From Neoarius graeffei (taxonomy: Eukaryota > Chordata > Actinopteri > Siluriformes > Ariidae), in the NCBI RefSeq assembly GCF_027579695.1, contig NC_083570.1:11096051-11160050 (forward strand): a stretch of 64,000 bases of DNA, read 5' to 3'. The translations under genes were made by a program, and so were the position numbers. Every line of letters starts with the position of its first letter. Position 1 is the first letter of the stretch. Below are positions 34,096 to 43,857 of this stretch, piece after piece. The notes under the pieces were generated by a model. The model searched no databases. It saw nothing but the letters and a program-made list of their open reading frames with translations, and had not been told where the DNA came from.

Positions 34096-34454
34096 AGGCG
34101 GCACGGTGGTGTAGTGGTTAGCGCTGTCGCCTCACAGCAAGAAGGTCCGGGTTTGAGCCCCGTGGCCGGCGAGGGCCTTTCTGTGCGGCGTTTGCATGTT
34201 CTCCCCGTGTCCGCGTGGGTTTCCTCCGGGTTCTTCGGTTTCCCCCACAGTCCAAAGACATGCAGGTTAGGTTAACTGGTGACTCTAAATTGACCGTAGG
34301 TGTGAATGTGAATGGTTGTCTGTGTCTATGTGTCAGCCCTGTGATGACCTGGCAACTTGTCCAGGGTGTACCCCGCCTTTCGCCCGTAGTCAGCTGGGAT
34401 AGGCTCCAGCTTGCCTGCGACCCTGTAGAACAGGATAAAGTGGCTGGAGATGAG
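34096..34454 (+). repeat. V-SINE, full length with 13-bp TSD
   Basis: Complete tRNA-derived SINE from the GGCGGCACGGTGGTGTAG head to the GATGAG tail. AGATATGATTTGG is directly repeated at 34083-34095 and 34455-34467. It is inserted in BEL integrase/C-terminal coding sequence. Confidence 0.95.
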
Positions 34455-35514
34455 AGATATGATTTGGCATAAGTGGTTCAAAATTTGTTGGATCGTTTAA
34501 GTGCTCAGTTGTCAATGGTCTGCTATTTATAATAGCCATCATTTCATACAGAAAAGTTCTCAATGAAGCACTATCAAGTCTCTTACCAGATTTATCAAGA
34601 ATTGCAGTTAGAACACTTCAAATTGTCCTTATCTGTCTCTCCCATACGCCTCCCATATGACTAGATGATGGAATGTTCATGACAAATTCACATCCATAAT
34701 CCTTCAACTGCTCATGATTTTGAAACTCCTTCAATGCATTGGTGAATTCCTTTCTGGCCCCCACAAAGTTGGTCCCCTGATCACATCTCAGTTGTCACAC
34801 ATTCCCACGTATTGCAATAAATGTACAAAGAGCATTAATAAAAGCATCTGAAGTAAGGTCATCCAGCATTTCAATATGTACAGCCCTGGAACATATACAC
34901 ATAAAGAGAAGGCCATACTTCTTCAACTCCTTTCTTGCATCCTTCACTTAAAAAGGAACAAAACAATCTAGGCCAGAATAAGTAAATGGGGCTGTTGTTT
35001 CTATTCTTTCAATTGACAAATCTGCATTTTTGGGTCCTGTGTACATCTTCTATACTTCCTGCGGGTTGTACACTTGAAAATATATGATACAACTGCACTG
35101 TTACATCCTATGACCCAAATTCCATTGGCACGCAATTCATTAACAGTTATTCCCCTCCCATGATGATGTACCTTTTCATGGTAATATTTAACGAGCAAAG
35201 AGGACACATGACTTCTTTTTGGGATGATGGCAAGATGCTTAATGTGAGGGTGGAGAGCAGATCTTGCCAACCGTCCCCCAACTCTAAGAACACCATGCTC
35301 GTCTATAAATGCACTTAATTGGTGCAGCTTATTGGCTCTGTCTTTGGTTTTAACTTCACTGTTCTTTTTTATACTTTCCATTTCAATACTGAATGCTTCC
35401 ATTTTAACCAATTTAATGATAAACACCTCTGCTTCTCATCTTTCTTCAATGCTTGTGGCATGGCTTGGGTTGGACTTACAGCCGCTGAAATGTTTAACAT
35501 AATGCTTAAGACAT

Positions 35515-36084
35515 CCCTGGCGAAAAAAAATGTACTTTATTGTATTTAAAGTATATTCATATTTTCAATAGTATATTGAAAATGTACTTACACAAATTGT
35601 ACTTTTTGTAAATATATAAAAAGTATACTAACATCACGCTTTCACGCTAATACTTTTAACACACTTTAAAATAATTATACTATATTACACTTTATAGAAA
35701 TATATTATACTAAAATATACTTTAAGTTAAAGTTACGTGTAATTTCTAAAGTGTACTAATTTTTAAGGTACTTATAATACAAACAAAGTACTAATTAAGC
35801 ATATATTAGCACATGTAAAGTCATATACTTAAAGTATACAAAATATACTTTAAGTTGTTCCACTTTAGCACATAAAAGTACACTAAATACACTTCAAGTT
35901 GCACTTTTCTACAATTTAATTACAATTAAAATATATTTAGTACAAAATTAGTTGTTCCAAAATAGCATGCCTCAAGTTAACTAATCATAAACACACTTGA
36001 AGTATATTGATGATTAGTGTGGCTTCAAGTACACAAAAGTATGCTAAATTTTAGTACACTTAGCACATTTATTTTTCACCAGGG
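35515..36084. mobile_element. AT-rich foldback MITE
   Basis: Inverted ends CCCTGGCGAAAAA / TTTTTCACCAGGG and an interior dense in AAGTATACTTTAA-type motifs in both orientations. 570 bp, no coding. It interrupts BEL pol between integrase and RNase H. Confidence 0.75.
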
Positions 36085-36272
36085 ATGCAACAGCCTTGAT
36101 GGCTCTTTTCTAATCAGAGAACTTCATTAGGCGATCTAACAATGTCCTTTCTTCCCTTGGTGCTAAACACCTGGACAGCTTTAAGTTCTGGATCACCCCC
36201 AATGACTTCTCCCACCTTATCATCTCCTACGGGTAGCTGGCTCTTCCATAAGAAATCTGGACCGGTGAACCA

Positions 36273-36654
36273 TCTCATCTCATCTCATCTCATCTCATCA
36301 TCTCTAGCCGCTTTATCCTGTTCTACAGGGTCGCAGGCAAGCTGGAGCCTATCCCAGCTGACTACGGGCGAAAGGCGGGGTACACCCTGGACAAGTCACC
36401 AGGTCATCACAGAGCTGACACATAGACACAGACAACCATTCACACTCACATTCACACCTACGGTCAATTTAGAGTCACCAGTTAACCTAACCTGCATGTC
36501 TTTGGGGGAAACTGGAGCACCCAGAGGAAACCCACGCGGACACGGGGAGAACATGCAAACTCCACACAGAAAGGCCCTCGCCGGCCACGGGGCTTGAACC
36601 CGGACCTTCTTGCTGTGAGGCGACAGCGCTAACCACTACACCACCATGCCACCC
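36273..36654 (-). repeat. V-SINE, full length with 12-bp TSD
   Basis: Minus-strand V-SINE with a (CATCT)n tail at the left end. ACCGGTGAACCA is repeated at 36261-36272 and 36655-36666. It is inserted in BEL pol. Confidence 0.95.
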
Positions 36655-36994
36655 ACCGGTGAACCAATTGGAGGAAATGAATTGATCAGCCATTAGGCCT
36701 CTTGATGCATGGTCTGCAGGATTATCCTCTGAATGCACAAAGCGCCATTGCTCTGGATCAGTGAGGGACTTTATTCTTTGAATTCAGTTTGCCACAAACA
36801 CATGAAAACATCCAGCATCATTATTTATATATCCAAGGATTACTCTTGAGTCTGTCCAGAAATATTCTTGCAGGCCATCTAGTTCAAGTTCATTCCTGAG
36901 CATAACACTTGTTCTAGCTGCCACTAGCTCAAGGCGGGGTATTGTTGTGACCTTGGTAGGGGCGACATGTGCCTTCCCCATAACAAATGGGGAA

Positions 36995-37242
36995 ACAGTA
37001 TAACAGTGTTTATACTGTTTATTTATACTGTTTATATTGTTTGAGTGTTTAGTCTATGTCTTGTTCCTATCTAGAGTGTTTATACTGTTTATATTGGGGG
37101 GTTTTTTTTCAATTATTCTATTTTTATTTATTGCATTGCCTGTTTGCACCATGGGTCAGAGAGGACTGATATTTCATCTGTGCTGTATGTCGAGCATGTA
37201 TAGCATATTTGACAATAAAGTTGACTTGATTTGACTTGAAAT
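36995..37242 (+). repeat. LINE 3'-end fragment with AATAAAGTTGACTTGA tail
   Basis: Interrupts BEL coding sequence. It has TTTATACTGTTTAT repeats, then a 3' end GACAATAAAGTTGACTTG with TTGACTTGA-type tail repeats, typical of 5'-truncated fish LINE insertions. The family is not certain. Confidence 0.55.
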
Positions 37243-38557
37243 GAGCAATGGACATCTCCCCTGGTGTTGATGGCTCGAAGGTAAGAGCACTCCCCATAAC
37301 CTGTGACACTTGCATCTGAGAAGTGGTGGAGCTCATAATTCCTCACATCTGTGAAGCTAGAGGGCAAAAAGCACCTTCTCATCCTTACATTACACAAATT
37401 TGGGAGATCTTGTAACCATTGTTCCCATTGATATCTAAGCTTGTCTGAAAGTGGCTCATCCCAACCTGCTCTTTCTTGACAGAGCTGTTGCAGAATTTGC
37501 TTGCCACGGAGGATAAAGGGTGCTACAAACCCCAGAGGGTCATAAATGTTGCAACTGTTGCAACTGCAAAAGCAACTGTTGCCAGCGCGCCCCTTCTGGT
37601 CACTGGACGTTCTTTAATAGTAACTCTAAACTGAAAATCATCAGAAAACACACACCATTGGACACCAAGAACTCTTTCCATAAGTGGCTCTCCAAGGTCC
37701 AGATCTCTAACACTTTGAGCACACTCCTCTTCTGGAATTGTTCTCAAGACCTTATTGCTATTAGAGATAAACTTATGCAGGTGAAGTTTGCCAGTACCGT
37801 AGAGCTCTCTTGCTTCCTCAATAAGTCGAATTGTTTCTGTTTCAGAGGAAACACTTGCCAGCCCATCGTCAACATAGAAGTTTGTTTGAATAAACTTGAT
37901 AGTATCTTGGTTAAACTTCCCCTGGCCTGCAGAGGCCAGATGTTGAAGACCAAAATTGGCACAGCCAGGTGAGGAAGCTGCTCCAAATAGATGGACCTTC
38001 ATTCTAAACATGGTTGGTGGGGACTCCAAATCACCATTCTCCCACCATAAGAACTTCAGGTAGTCTTGGTCTTCAGGTCTTACATGAAATTGATGAAACA
38101 TTCATTCCACATCACACATAATTGCAATTGGGCCCTTATGGAACCTACAAAGGACCCCCACCAAAGTATTAGTGAGCTCTGGTCCTGTGAGAAGATGATC
38201 ATTTAAAGACACATTCTGAAACTTTGCTGAACAGTCAAAGACAGTACAGATTTTTCCTGGTTTTTGAGGATGATAAACCCCATGATGGTGTATATACCAA
38301 GCAGGAGAATTGTTAACTTGTTGTTCTGAGACTTTCTCTACATCACCTCAGACAATAAGATCAGTCATAAAGTTAACATAATCAGAAAAGTAGCCATTAT
38401 CCCTTTTGAGCCTCCTCTTCAGGCACATCAAGCATTGGTCTGCACAAGACTTGTTGTTAGTCAAATTTGGCCTCTCTCCTTTAAAGGGTAAGGGCATTTC
38501 AAAGTGACCATCTGATTTATGTTTAATTCCACTCTTTAACTTTGTCAAGAACAAGAC

Positions 38558-39035
38558 TGTTAGGGTTTTGCTGGGATTCGAACCTGGTTCGTTGGTGTGA
38601 TAATCCAGCAAACCCCCACTAGGCCACCAGGGGGATGACTCAAATGCAGAGGCGTGAGGCGGAAGTAGAAAAAGAATCAAAAGGTTTATTTAAACTATAT
38701 ACACTATATACAGGGCAAAACAAAAGACAAAAAAAAACCAAAGAGTATAATCCAAAAGAAAAGCAAAGTGCAAAAATTCAAAAGCTAAGAAGATCAAAAA
38801 ACACAGTACAAAGGAAACTGGAGATAAACATAACAGCACAAAGACTCCGTGACAAGAGGACTGAACTCAGGGGTATAAATAGACAAACTAATTAAGGACA
38901 CAGGTGAAGATAATTAGGCAATTAACACAAACACAAGACACAGGAACAGTGGCGGCCTCTAGAGGCCAAAATAAACACGACATGAAAAGGAAATAACAGC
39001 GGCCTCTAGAGGCCAAAACAGTCCTAGTCCTAACA
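38558..39035 (-). repeat. Sushi Gypsy 3' LTR
   Basis: 478 bp, apparently identical to 43380-43857. The end next to the flank carries a tRNA-like segment: a perfect B box (GGTTCGAATCC on minus, 38574-38584) and A box (TGGCCTAGTGGG on minus, 38615-38626). Confidence 0.95.
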
Positions 39036-39051
39036 GGACCCCCCCCTCTAG
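39036..39051 (-). promoter_or_regulatory. Polypurine tract
   Basis: Minus strand reads TAGAGGGGGGGTCC directly before the 3' LTR; it overlaps the pol stop codon. Expected site of plus-strand DNA priming. Confidence 0.75.
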
Positions 39052-42000
39052 GAGCGTCTCCTGACGTTCCCAGGGCGATCCGGATGGGCTGAATGGAAGT
39101 CCCGACATAGTTCTTTATCAAGGACATCCCGAGCAGGAACCCAGCAGCGCTCCTCAGGACCATAGCCCTCCCAGTCCACCAGATATTGCAACCCGCCGCG
39201 GACCCGGCGGGAGTCAAGCAGGCGATTCACAGTGAACACAGTCTGCCCCTGGAAGATGCGGGGGGGTGGGGGGTTCCTAGGGGCAGGGGCATACGTAGAC
39301 GTCAGTACGGGCCGTAACAGGGAAACATGGAAAGTGGGGTTGATCCTCAGAGTCCGGGGCAACTGGAGCCGGTAGGAGACAGGGTTCACCCTGCGCACCA
39401 CCTTGAAGGGGCCAATGTAGCGAGGAGCAAGCTTGCGGTTCTCCACCCGCAGTGGAAGGTCCTTAGTGGACAGCCAAACACGCTGCCCAGGGCGGAAAGC
39501 GTGTGCAGGTCTTCTATGGCGGTTGGCCTGAGTCTGGTTGGTTCTGGAGGTCTGTATGAGGGTCTTCCTGACCTTGCTCCAGGTCTTGCGACACCGTCTC
39601 ACATATTGGTTGACCGAGGGCACCCCCACGTCCTCCTCCTGGTCCGGGAACAGAGGTGGCTGGAACCCGAATTGGCACTGGAATGGCGACAGCTTGGTGG
39701 CCGATGACTGCAGGGTGTTGTGGGCGTACTCCGCCCATGGCAGCCAGGTGCTCCACGATGTCGGGTTATCCATAGCCAGGCCTCGCAGGGTGGTTTCCAG
39801 GTCCTGGTTGAGCCTCTCCGTCTGACCATTGGACTGTGGGTGAAACCCAGAGGAGAGGCTGGCAGTGGCTCCGATGACCTTGCAGAACCCGTGCCACACT
39901 CGGGAGGAGAACTGGGGCCCTCGGTCTGAGACGATGTCCTGTGGAAGACCAAAGACTCGGAAGACATGATTAAACAAAAGTTTCGCAGTTTCAAGAGCAG
40001 AGGGGAGTTTGCACAGTGGTATGAAGCGGCAGGCCTTGGAGAATCTGTCAACTAAGACCAAAATGACCGTGTTACCTTGTGACTCAGGGAGACCCGTGAT
40101 AAAGTCGACTGCCACGTGGGACCAGGGACGCCGGGGAATGGTCAGAGGATGCAGGAGACCCTGGGGACGCTGTCGTGGGTTCTTGGTTCTGGTGCAAACC
40201 TCACAGGACAGGACAAATGACCTTACTTCCTTCTCCATGTTAGGCCACCAGAAGCGTCTTTTCAGGAAGTCCAGGGTCCTCCGAGCTCCCGGGTGGGCGG
40301 TGAGAGGGGAAGAGTGACCCCACTGGAGAACCTTGGCCCGGGCTTGATGTGGGACGTACAAGAGGCCTGGTGGCCCCGTCCCAGGACCGGGGTCCTGGCG
40401 TTGGGCTCGTCGGACAGCCTCCTCAATACCCCAGCGGACAGGGGCCACAATCCGGGACACAGGGATAATAGGCCCGACTTCATTCTCCCTGTTAGTGGCA
40501 GAGAACAGTCTGGACAGTGCGTCAGGTTTGGTGTTCTTGGAGCCGGGGCGGTATGAGAGGGTGAAGTCAAACCGACTGAAAAACAGGGCCCACCTAGCCT
40601 GTCGAGGGTTCAGTCTCTTGGCTTGCTGGAGGTACTCCAGGTTCTTGTGGTCAGTCCAAACCAGGAATGGATGTTGTGCTCCCTCCAGCCAGTGCCTCCA
40701 CTCCTCAAGGGCCAGTTTGACCGCTAGCAGTTCTCGATCCCCCACATCGTACCGGGACTCAGCAGGACTCAGGCGGTGGGAGAAGTAAGCGCAGGGGTGC
40801 AGCTTTCCTTCCGAACGTTGAGAGAGCACCGCGCCGACACCACTGTCCGAGGCGTCCACCTCCACGATGAATGGTTGGGAGGTGTCCGGGAGAACCAGAA
40901 TGGGTGCCGTGCAGAAGCGGTCCTTGAGGTCTTTGAACGCCTTTTCTGCCTGAGGAGACCAGCCATAAGATCCACCTGTCCCTTTGGTGAGGTCTGACAT
41001 GGGTGCTGCCACAGAACTGAAGTTCCTGATGAACTTGCGGTAGAAGTTAGCGAATCCTAAGAACCGCTGAACCTCCTTAACGGACTTGGGAGTAGGCCAA
41101 TCCCGGACGGCCAGGGTCTTGGCAGGGTCCATTTGGAGTTGGCCTGTCCGTACAATAAATCCCAGAAAGGAGACCTCGGGAACATGAAATTCGCATTTCT
41201 GGGCCTTGGCGAACAGATTGTTCTGTAGCAGCCTCTGGAGAACCTGGCGGACATGGTGGCGGTGCTCCTGCACGGTCTTGGAAAAGATAAGGATGTCGTC
41301 GAGGTAGACAAAAACGTATAGGTTAATCATGTCCCTTAAGACGTCGTTGATTAGGGCCTGAAAAACAGCTGGTGCGTTGGTGAGTCCGAAGGGCATCACC
41401 TGGTATTCGTAGTGCCCAGACGGGGTGTTAAAGGCAGTCTTCCACTCGTCTCCCTGTCGGATACGGATGAGGTGGTATGCGTTCCGTAGGTCCAACTTGG
41501 TGAAGACGGTGGCGCCTTGGAGCAGGTCGAAAGCTGTGGACATCAGCGGAAGGGGATATCGGTTGCGCACAGTGATCTTATTCAGGCCCCTGTAATCAAT
41601 ACATGGTCGGAGCCCCCCATCCTTCTTGCCGACAAAGAAGAAGCCGGCTCCAGCAGGTGAAGTGGAGGGTCGAATAAACCCAGAGACCAGGGCATCTTTG
41701 AGGTATTCCTCCATGGCCTTGCGTTCTGGCTGAGAGAGTGAAAACAGTCTGCCACGAGGAGGGGTAGTCCCAGGGAGCAAGTCGATGGCACAGTCGTAGG
41801 CCCGGTGCGGAGGAAGAACGGCGGCCCTGCTCTTGCTGAATACCTCCTTGAGATCCCAGTACTCTGTGGGAACTTGAGATAACTCGGTGAGATCAGGGGG
41901 CTCGGCAGGAGACACAGGAGAGCTAGAGAGCAGACAAGAGGCATGGCATGCAGGGCCCCATTCCACAACCTGGCTTGTTACCCAGTCTATGCGAGGGTTG

Positions 42001-42443
42001 TGGCGAGTAAGCCAAGGAAGGCCTAGAATAACTGGGAACTCAGGTGAAGGAATCAGGTGCAGGGATATTTCTTCCTTGTGACCTTGAGACTGGAGGAAAA
42101 CTGGAGAAGTAACTTGGGTGACTCTTCCATCACCTAACGCTTGGCCATCGAGGGCAGACACAGACAGTGGGACTTCAAGAGGTGCAGTCGGAATATTGAT
42201 GCTTTGGGCGAAGTGAATATCCATAAAGTTCCCAGCCGCCCCTGAGTCTATCAAAGCTTGACAAGAGTGGACAGACTCACCCCAGGAGATGGAGACCGGG
42301 ATGTAGATTCCTTGGCCAGGGAGTCCGGGAGAGAGGGTAGGCCCCGTCACAACCCTCCCTCGGCTGGACGGGGCGGTCCTTTTCCCAAGAGTTCGGGACA
42401 TGATGCTCGGAAGTGACCAGGCTTGCCACAGTAGATGCAGCAC
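39048..42443 (-). CDS. pol: Sushi Gypsy Pol polyprotein (PR-RT-RH-IN-chromodomain)
   Basis: Open for 1131 residues; the first part overlaps gag, and Pol is probably made by a -1 frameshift rather than from its own ATG. Aspartic protease active site [10 protein letters not shown] (about residue 65). RT with [13 protein letters not shown]. RNase H with [14 protein letters not shown] and [10 protein letters not shown]. Integrase zinc region ([26 protein letters not shown]), then the DDE residues in [23 protein letters not shown] and [17 protein letters not shown]-terminal chromodomain ([17 protein letters not shown]), which in chromoviruses steers integration to marked chromatin. All key residues look present, so it could be active. 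Confidence 0.95.
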   Translation of the reverse strand: MLHLLWQAWSLPSIMSRTLGKRTAPSSRGRVVTGPTLSPGLPGQGIYIPVSISWGESVHSCQALIDSGAAGNFMDIHFAQSINIPTAPLEVPLSVSALDGQALGDGRVTQVTSPVFLQSQGHKEEISLHLIPSPEFPVILGLPWLTRHNPRIDWVTSQVVEWGPACHASCLLSSSPVSPAEPPDLTELSQVPTEYWDLKEVFSKSRAAVLPPHRAYDCAIDLLPGTTPPRGRLFSLSQPERKAMEEYLKDALVSGFIRPSTSPAGAGFFFVGKKDGGLRPCIDYRGLNKITVRNRYPLPLMSTAFDLLQGATVFTKLDLRNAYHLIRIRQGDEWKTAFNTPSGHYEYQVMPFGLTNAPAVFQALINDVLRDMINLYVFVYLDDILIFSKTVQEHRHHVRQVLQRLLQNNLFAKAQKCEFHVPEVSFLGFIVRTGQLQMDPAKTLAVRDWPTPKSVKEVQRFLGFANFYRKFIRNFSSVAAPMSDLTKGTGGSYGWSPQAEKAFKDLKDRFCTAPILVLPDTSQPFIVEVDASDSGVGAVLSQRSEGKLHPCAYFSHRLSPAESRYDVGDRELLAVKLALEEWRHWLEGAQHPFLVWTDHKNLEYLQQAKRLNPRQARWALFFSRFDFTLSYRPGSKNTKPDALSRLFSATNRENEVGPIIPVSRIVAPVRWGIEEAVRRAQRQDPGPGTGPPGLLYVPHQARAKVLQWGHSSPLTAHPGARRTLDFLKRRFWWPNMEKEVRSFVLSCEVCTRTKNPRQRPQGLLHPLTIPRRPWSHVAVDFITGLPESQGNTVILVLVDRFSKACRFIPLCKLPSALETAKLLFNHVFRVFGLPQDIVSDRGPQFSSRVWHGFCKVIGATASLSSGFHPQSNGQTERLNQDLETTLRGLAMDNPTSWSTWLPWAEYAHNTLQSSATKLSPFQCQFGFQPPLFPDQEEDVGVPSVNQYVRRCRKTWSKVRKTLIQTSRTNQTQANRHRRPAHAFRPGQRVWLSTKDLPLRVENRKLAPRYIGPFKVVRRVNPVSYRLQLPRTLRINPTFHVSLLRPVLTSTYAPAPRNPPPPRIFQGQTVFTVNRLLDSRRVRGGLQYLVDWEGYGPEERCWVPARDVLDKELCRDFHSAHPDRPGNVRRRS

Positions 42444-43366
42444 TTGTCCCTCCTTCTGCGCTCCCTCTCAGATGCGGAGAGGCGAGTACGACCCACTTGC
42501 ATGGGTTCTGGACAGTCACTGAAGGAGGTAGACGGTCTCCAGGTAGAGGTAGGGAGGCTGGGGGGGCTCAAGGCTTGGTGGCGTTCTCTCATCCTGTTGT
42601 CCAGACGAATAGCATGTGAGATGAGGGTTTCGAGGTCACTTGGGCATCCAATAGAGGCCAGACCGTCCTTGATGGGGTCAGACAGACCATGGTGGAAGGC
42701 TGACACCAGGGCAGTCTCGTTCCATCCACTTACTGCTGCGAGTGTTCGGAACGAGATGGCGTAATCTGCGACGCTTCCTCCTTGCCGGATGGACATGAGC
42801 TTTCGGGCTGCGTCGGTACTGATGTCTGCCTGATCGAAGACCCGAAGCATCTCTTCAGAAAACAGCTGGAAATCAAAGCACTCAGGTCCCTGTCTTTGCC
42901 AGATAGCAGTAGCCCAGGCTCGCGCCTTACCAGCTAATAAGGTGATCACAAAGGCAATCTTGCGGCGATCCGTAGTGTAGGTGGTAGGCTGAAGCTCAAA
43001 GGTGAGTTGACACTGGGTAAGGAACTCTCGGCACTCACTGTGCTTGCCGTCATACCTCTGTGGTGCAGGAAGGCTGGGTTCGCGAGGTGAAGAAGGCAGC
43101 ATTGCAGGAGGCACTGGAGCAGGAGTGGGAGCTGGATCAGGAGCAGGAACTGGATCAGGAGCAGGAGATGCAGGCAGAGATGTCAGCTGTGCCAGGGTTT
43201 TCCCAATTTGCTGAAGCAGTTCCTCGTGGCGAGCGAGGGCCTCACGTTGGCTGGTGAGCGTACGTCCATGAGCGTCCATGGTCGCTCCGAAGCGTGTCAA
43301 AGCTGCCATAATTCCCTGAAGGTTGGCCGGGTAGACAGTTGAAGCAGCCTCTGCTGAGTCGGTCAT
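42347..43366 (-). CDS. gag: Sushi Gypsy Gag
   Basis: 339 residues from ATG 43366 ([18 protein letters not shown]), only 13 nt inside the 5' LTR. An N-terminal coiled-coil-like part, a Pro/Ala-rich linker with repeated [16 protein letters not shown] units (about 75-95), and the retrotransposon Gag capsid region ([20 protein letters not shown], then [12 protein letters not shown]). It ends with a CCHC zinc knuckle [14 protein letters not shown] (about residue 315). It forms the virus-like particle and binds RNA. It resembles the Gag from which PEG10/RTL proteins arose. Confidence 0.94.
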   Translation of the reverse strand: MTDSAEAASTVYPANLQGIMAALTRFGATMDAHGRTLTSQREALARHEELLQQIGKTLAQLTSLPASPAPDPVPAPDPAPTPAPVPPAMLPSSPREPSLPAPQRYDGKHSECREFLTQCQLTFELQPTTYTTDRRKIAFVITLLAGKARAWATAIWQRQGPECFDFQLFSEEMLRVFDQADISTDAARKLMSIRQGGSVADYAISFRTLAAVSGWNETALVSAFHHGLSDPIKDGLASIGCPSDLETLISHAIRLDNRMRERHQALSPPSLPTSTWRPSTSFSDCPEPMQVGRTRLSASERERRRRDKCCIYCGKPGHFRASCPELLGKGPPRPAEGGL

Positions 43367-43379
43367 GACGGAGTCTTTC
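43364..43379 (-). promoter_or_regulatory. Primer-binding site of self-priming type
   Basis: Right inside the 5' LTR the minus strand reads GAAAGACTCCGTCATG. There is no tRNA-complementary TGG start. Eleven nt (AAAGACTCCGT) are the exact complement of ACGGAGTCTTT in the LTR at 43662-43672, the expected transcript start. The gag ATG touches the site. Confidence 0.75.
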
Positions 43380-43857
43380 TGTTAGGGTTTTGCTGGGATT
43401 CGAACCTGGTTCGTTGGTGTGATAATCCAGCAAACCCCCACTAGGCCACCAGGGGGATGACTCAAATGCAGAGGCGTGAGGCGGAAGTAGAAAAAGAATC
43501 AAAAGGTTTATTTAAACTATATACACTATATACAGGGCAAAACAAAAGACAAAAAAAAACCAAAGAGTATAATCCAAAAGAAAAGCAAAGTGCAAAAATT
43601 CAAAAGCTAAGAAGATCAAAAAACACAGTACAAAGGAAACTGGAGATAAACATAACAGCACAAAGACTCCGTGACAAGAGGACTGAACTCAGGGGTATAA
43701 ATAGACAAACTAATTAAGGACACAGGTGAAGATAATTAGGCAATTAACACAAACACAAGACACAGGAACAGTGGCGGCCTCTAGAGGCCAAAATAAACAC
43801 GACATGAAAAGGAAATAACAGCGGCCTCTAGAGGCCAAAACAGTCCTAGTCCTAACA
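43380..43857 (-). repeat. Sushi Gypsy 5' LTR
   Basis: 478 bp. A TATTTATA box lies on the minus strand at 43703-43696, about 31 nt upstream of 43672, where the 11-nt self-priming motif starts. This supports U3 as 43857-43673 and transcription start at about 43672. Confidence 0.95.

Larger units (their letters stand above)
33681..38557 (-). pseudogene. BEL/Pao pol (RT, RNase H, integrase), fragmented
   Basis: RT fragment 37523-38101: MFHQFHVRPEDQDYLKFLWW, LFGAASSPGCANFGL and the active-site FYVDDGL. RNase H region pieces at 37124-37397 (FSDASVTGYGEC) and 36784-36981 (LELVAARTSVML, WTDSRVILGYI). Integrase zinc region 35001-35426 (HGVLRVGGRLARSALHPHIKHL region and KYYHEKVHHHG). C-terminal part 33681-34104 (LYLRKRWQQVQFLANQFWARW; EVYPGSDGRVRKI). 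Many stops, frameshifts and five insertions; not functional. Confidence 0.85.
38558..43857 (-). mobile_element. Sushi-class Ty3/Gypsy chromovirus, full length and young
   Basis: 5300 bp with 478-bp LTRs at both ends, each TGTTAGG...CCTAACA, flanked by the 5-bp duplication AAGAC (38553-38557, 43858-43862). gag and pol are both open on the minus strand and overlap by 97 nt in a -1 relation. I find no difference between the LTRs by eye. It lies inside BEL/Pao coding sequence. Sushi elements belong to the Tf1/sushi group; mammalian PEG10 and RTL genes derive from relatives. Confidence 0.96.

Noticed and set aside
34096..34200. Apparent tRNA gene at SINE heads (also 15695, 16797, 36654, 60605)
   Set aside because: The box-like motifs belong to the tRNA-derived 5' part of V-SINEs followed by the SINE core and tail; not tRNA genes.
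39048..39300. Host chromodomain gene
   Set aside because: The chromodomain is the C-terminus of the Gypsy integrase in one open frame between LTRs.
39327..43257. Many long plus-strand reading frames opposite the Gypsy gag and pol
   Set aside because: They are antisense shadows of a GC-rich intact polyprotein; none shows domain motifs.
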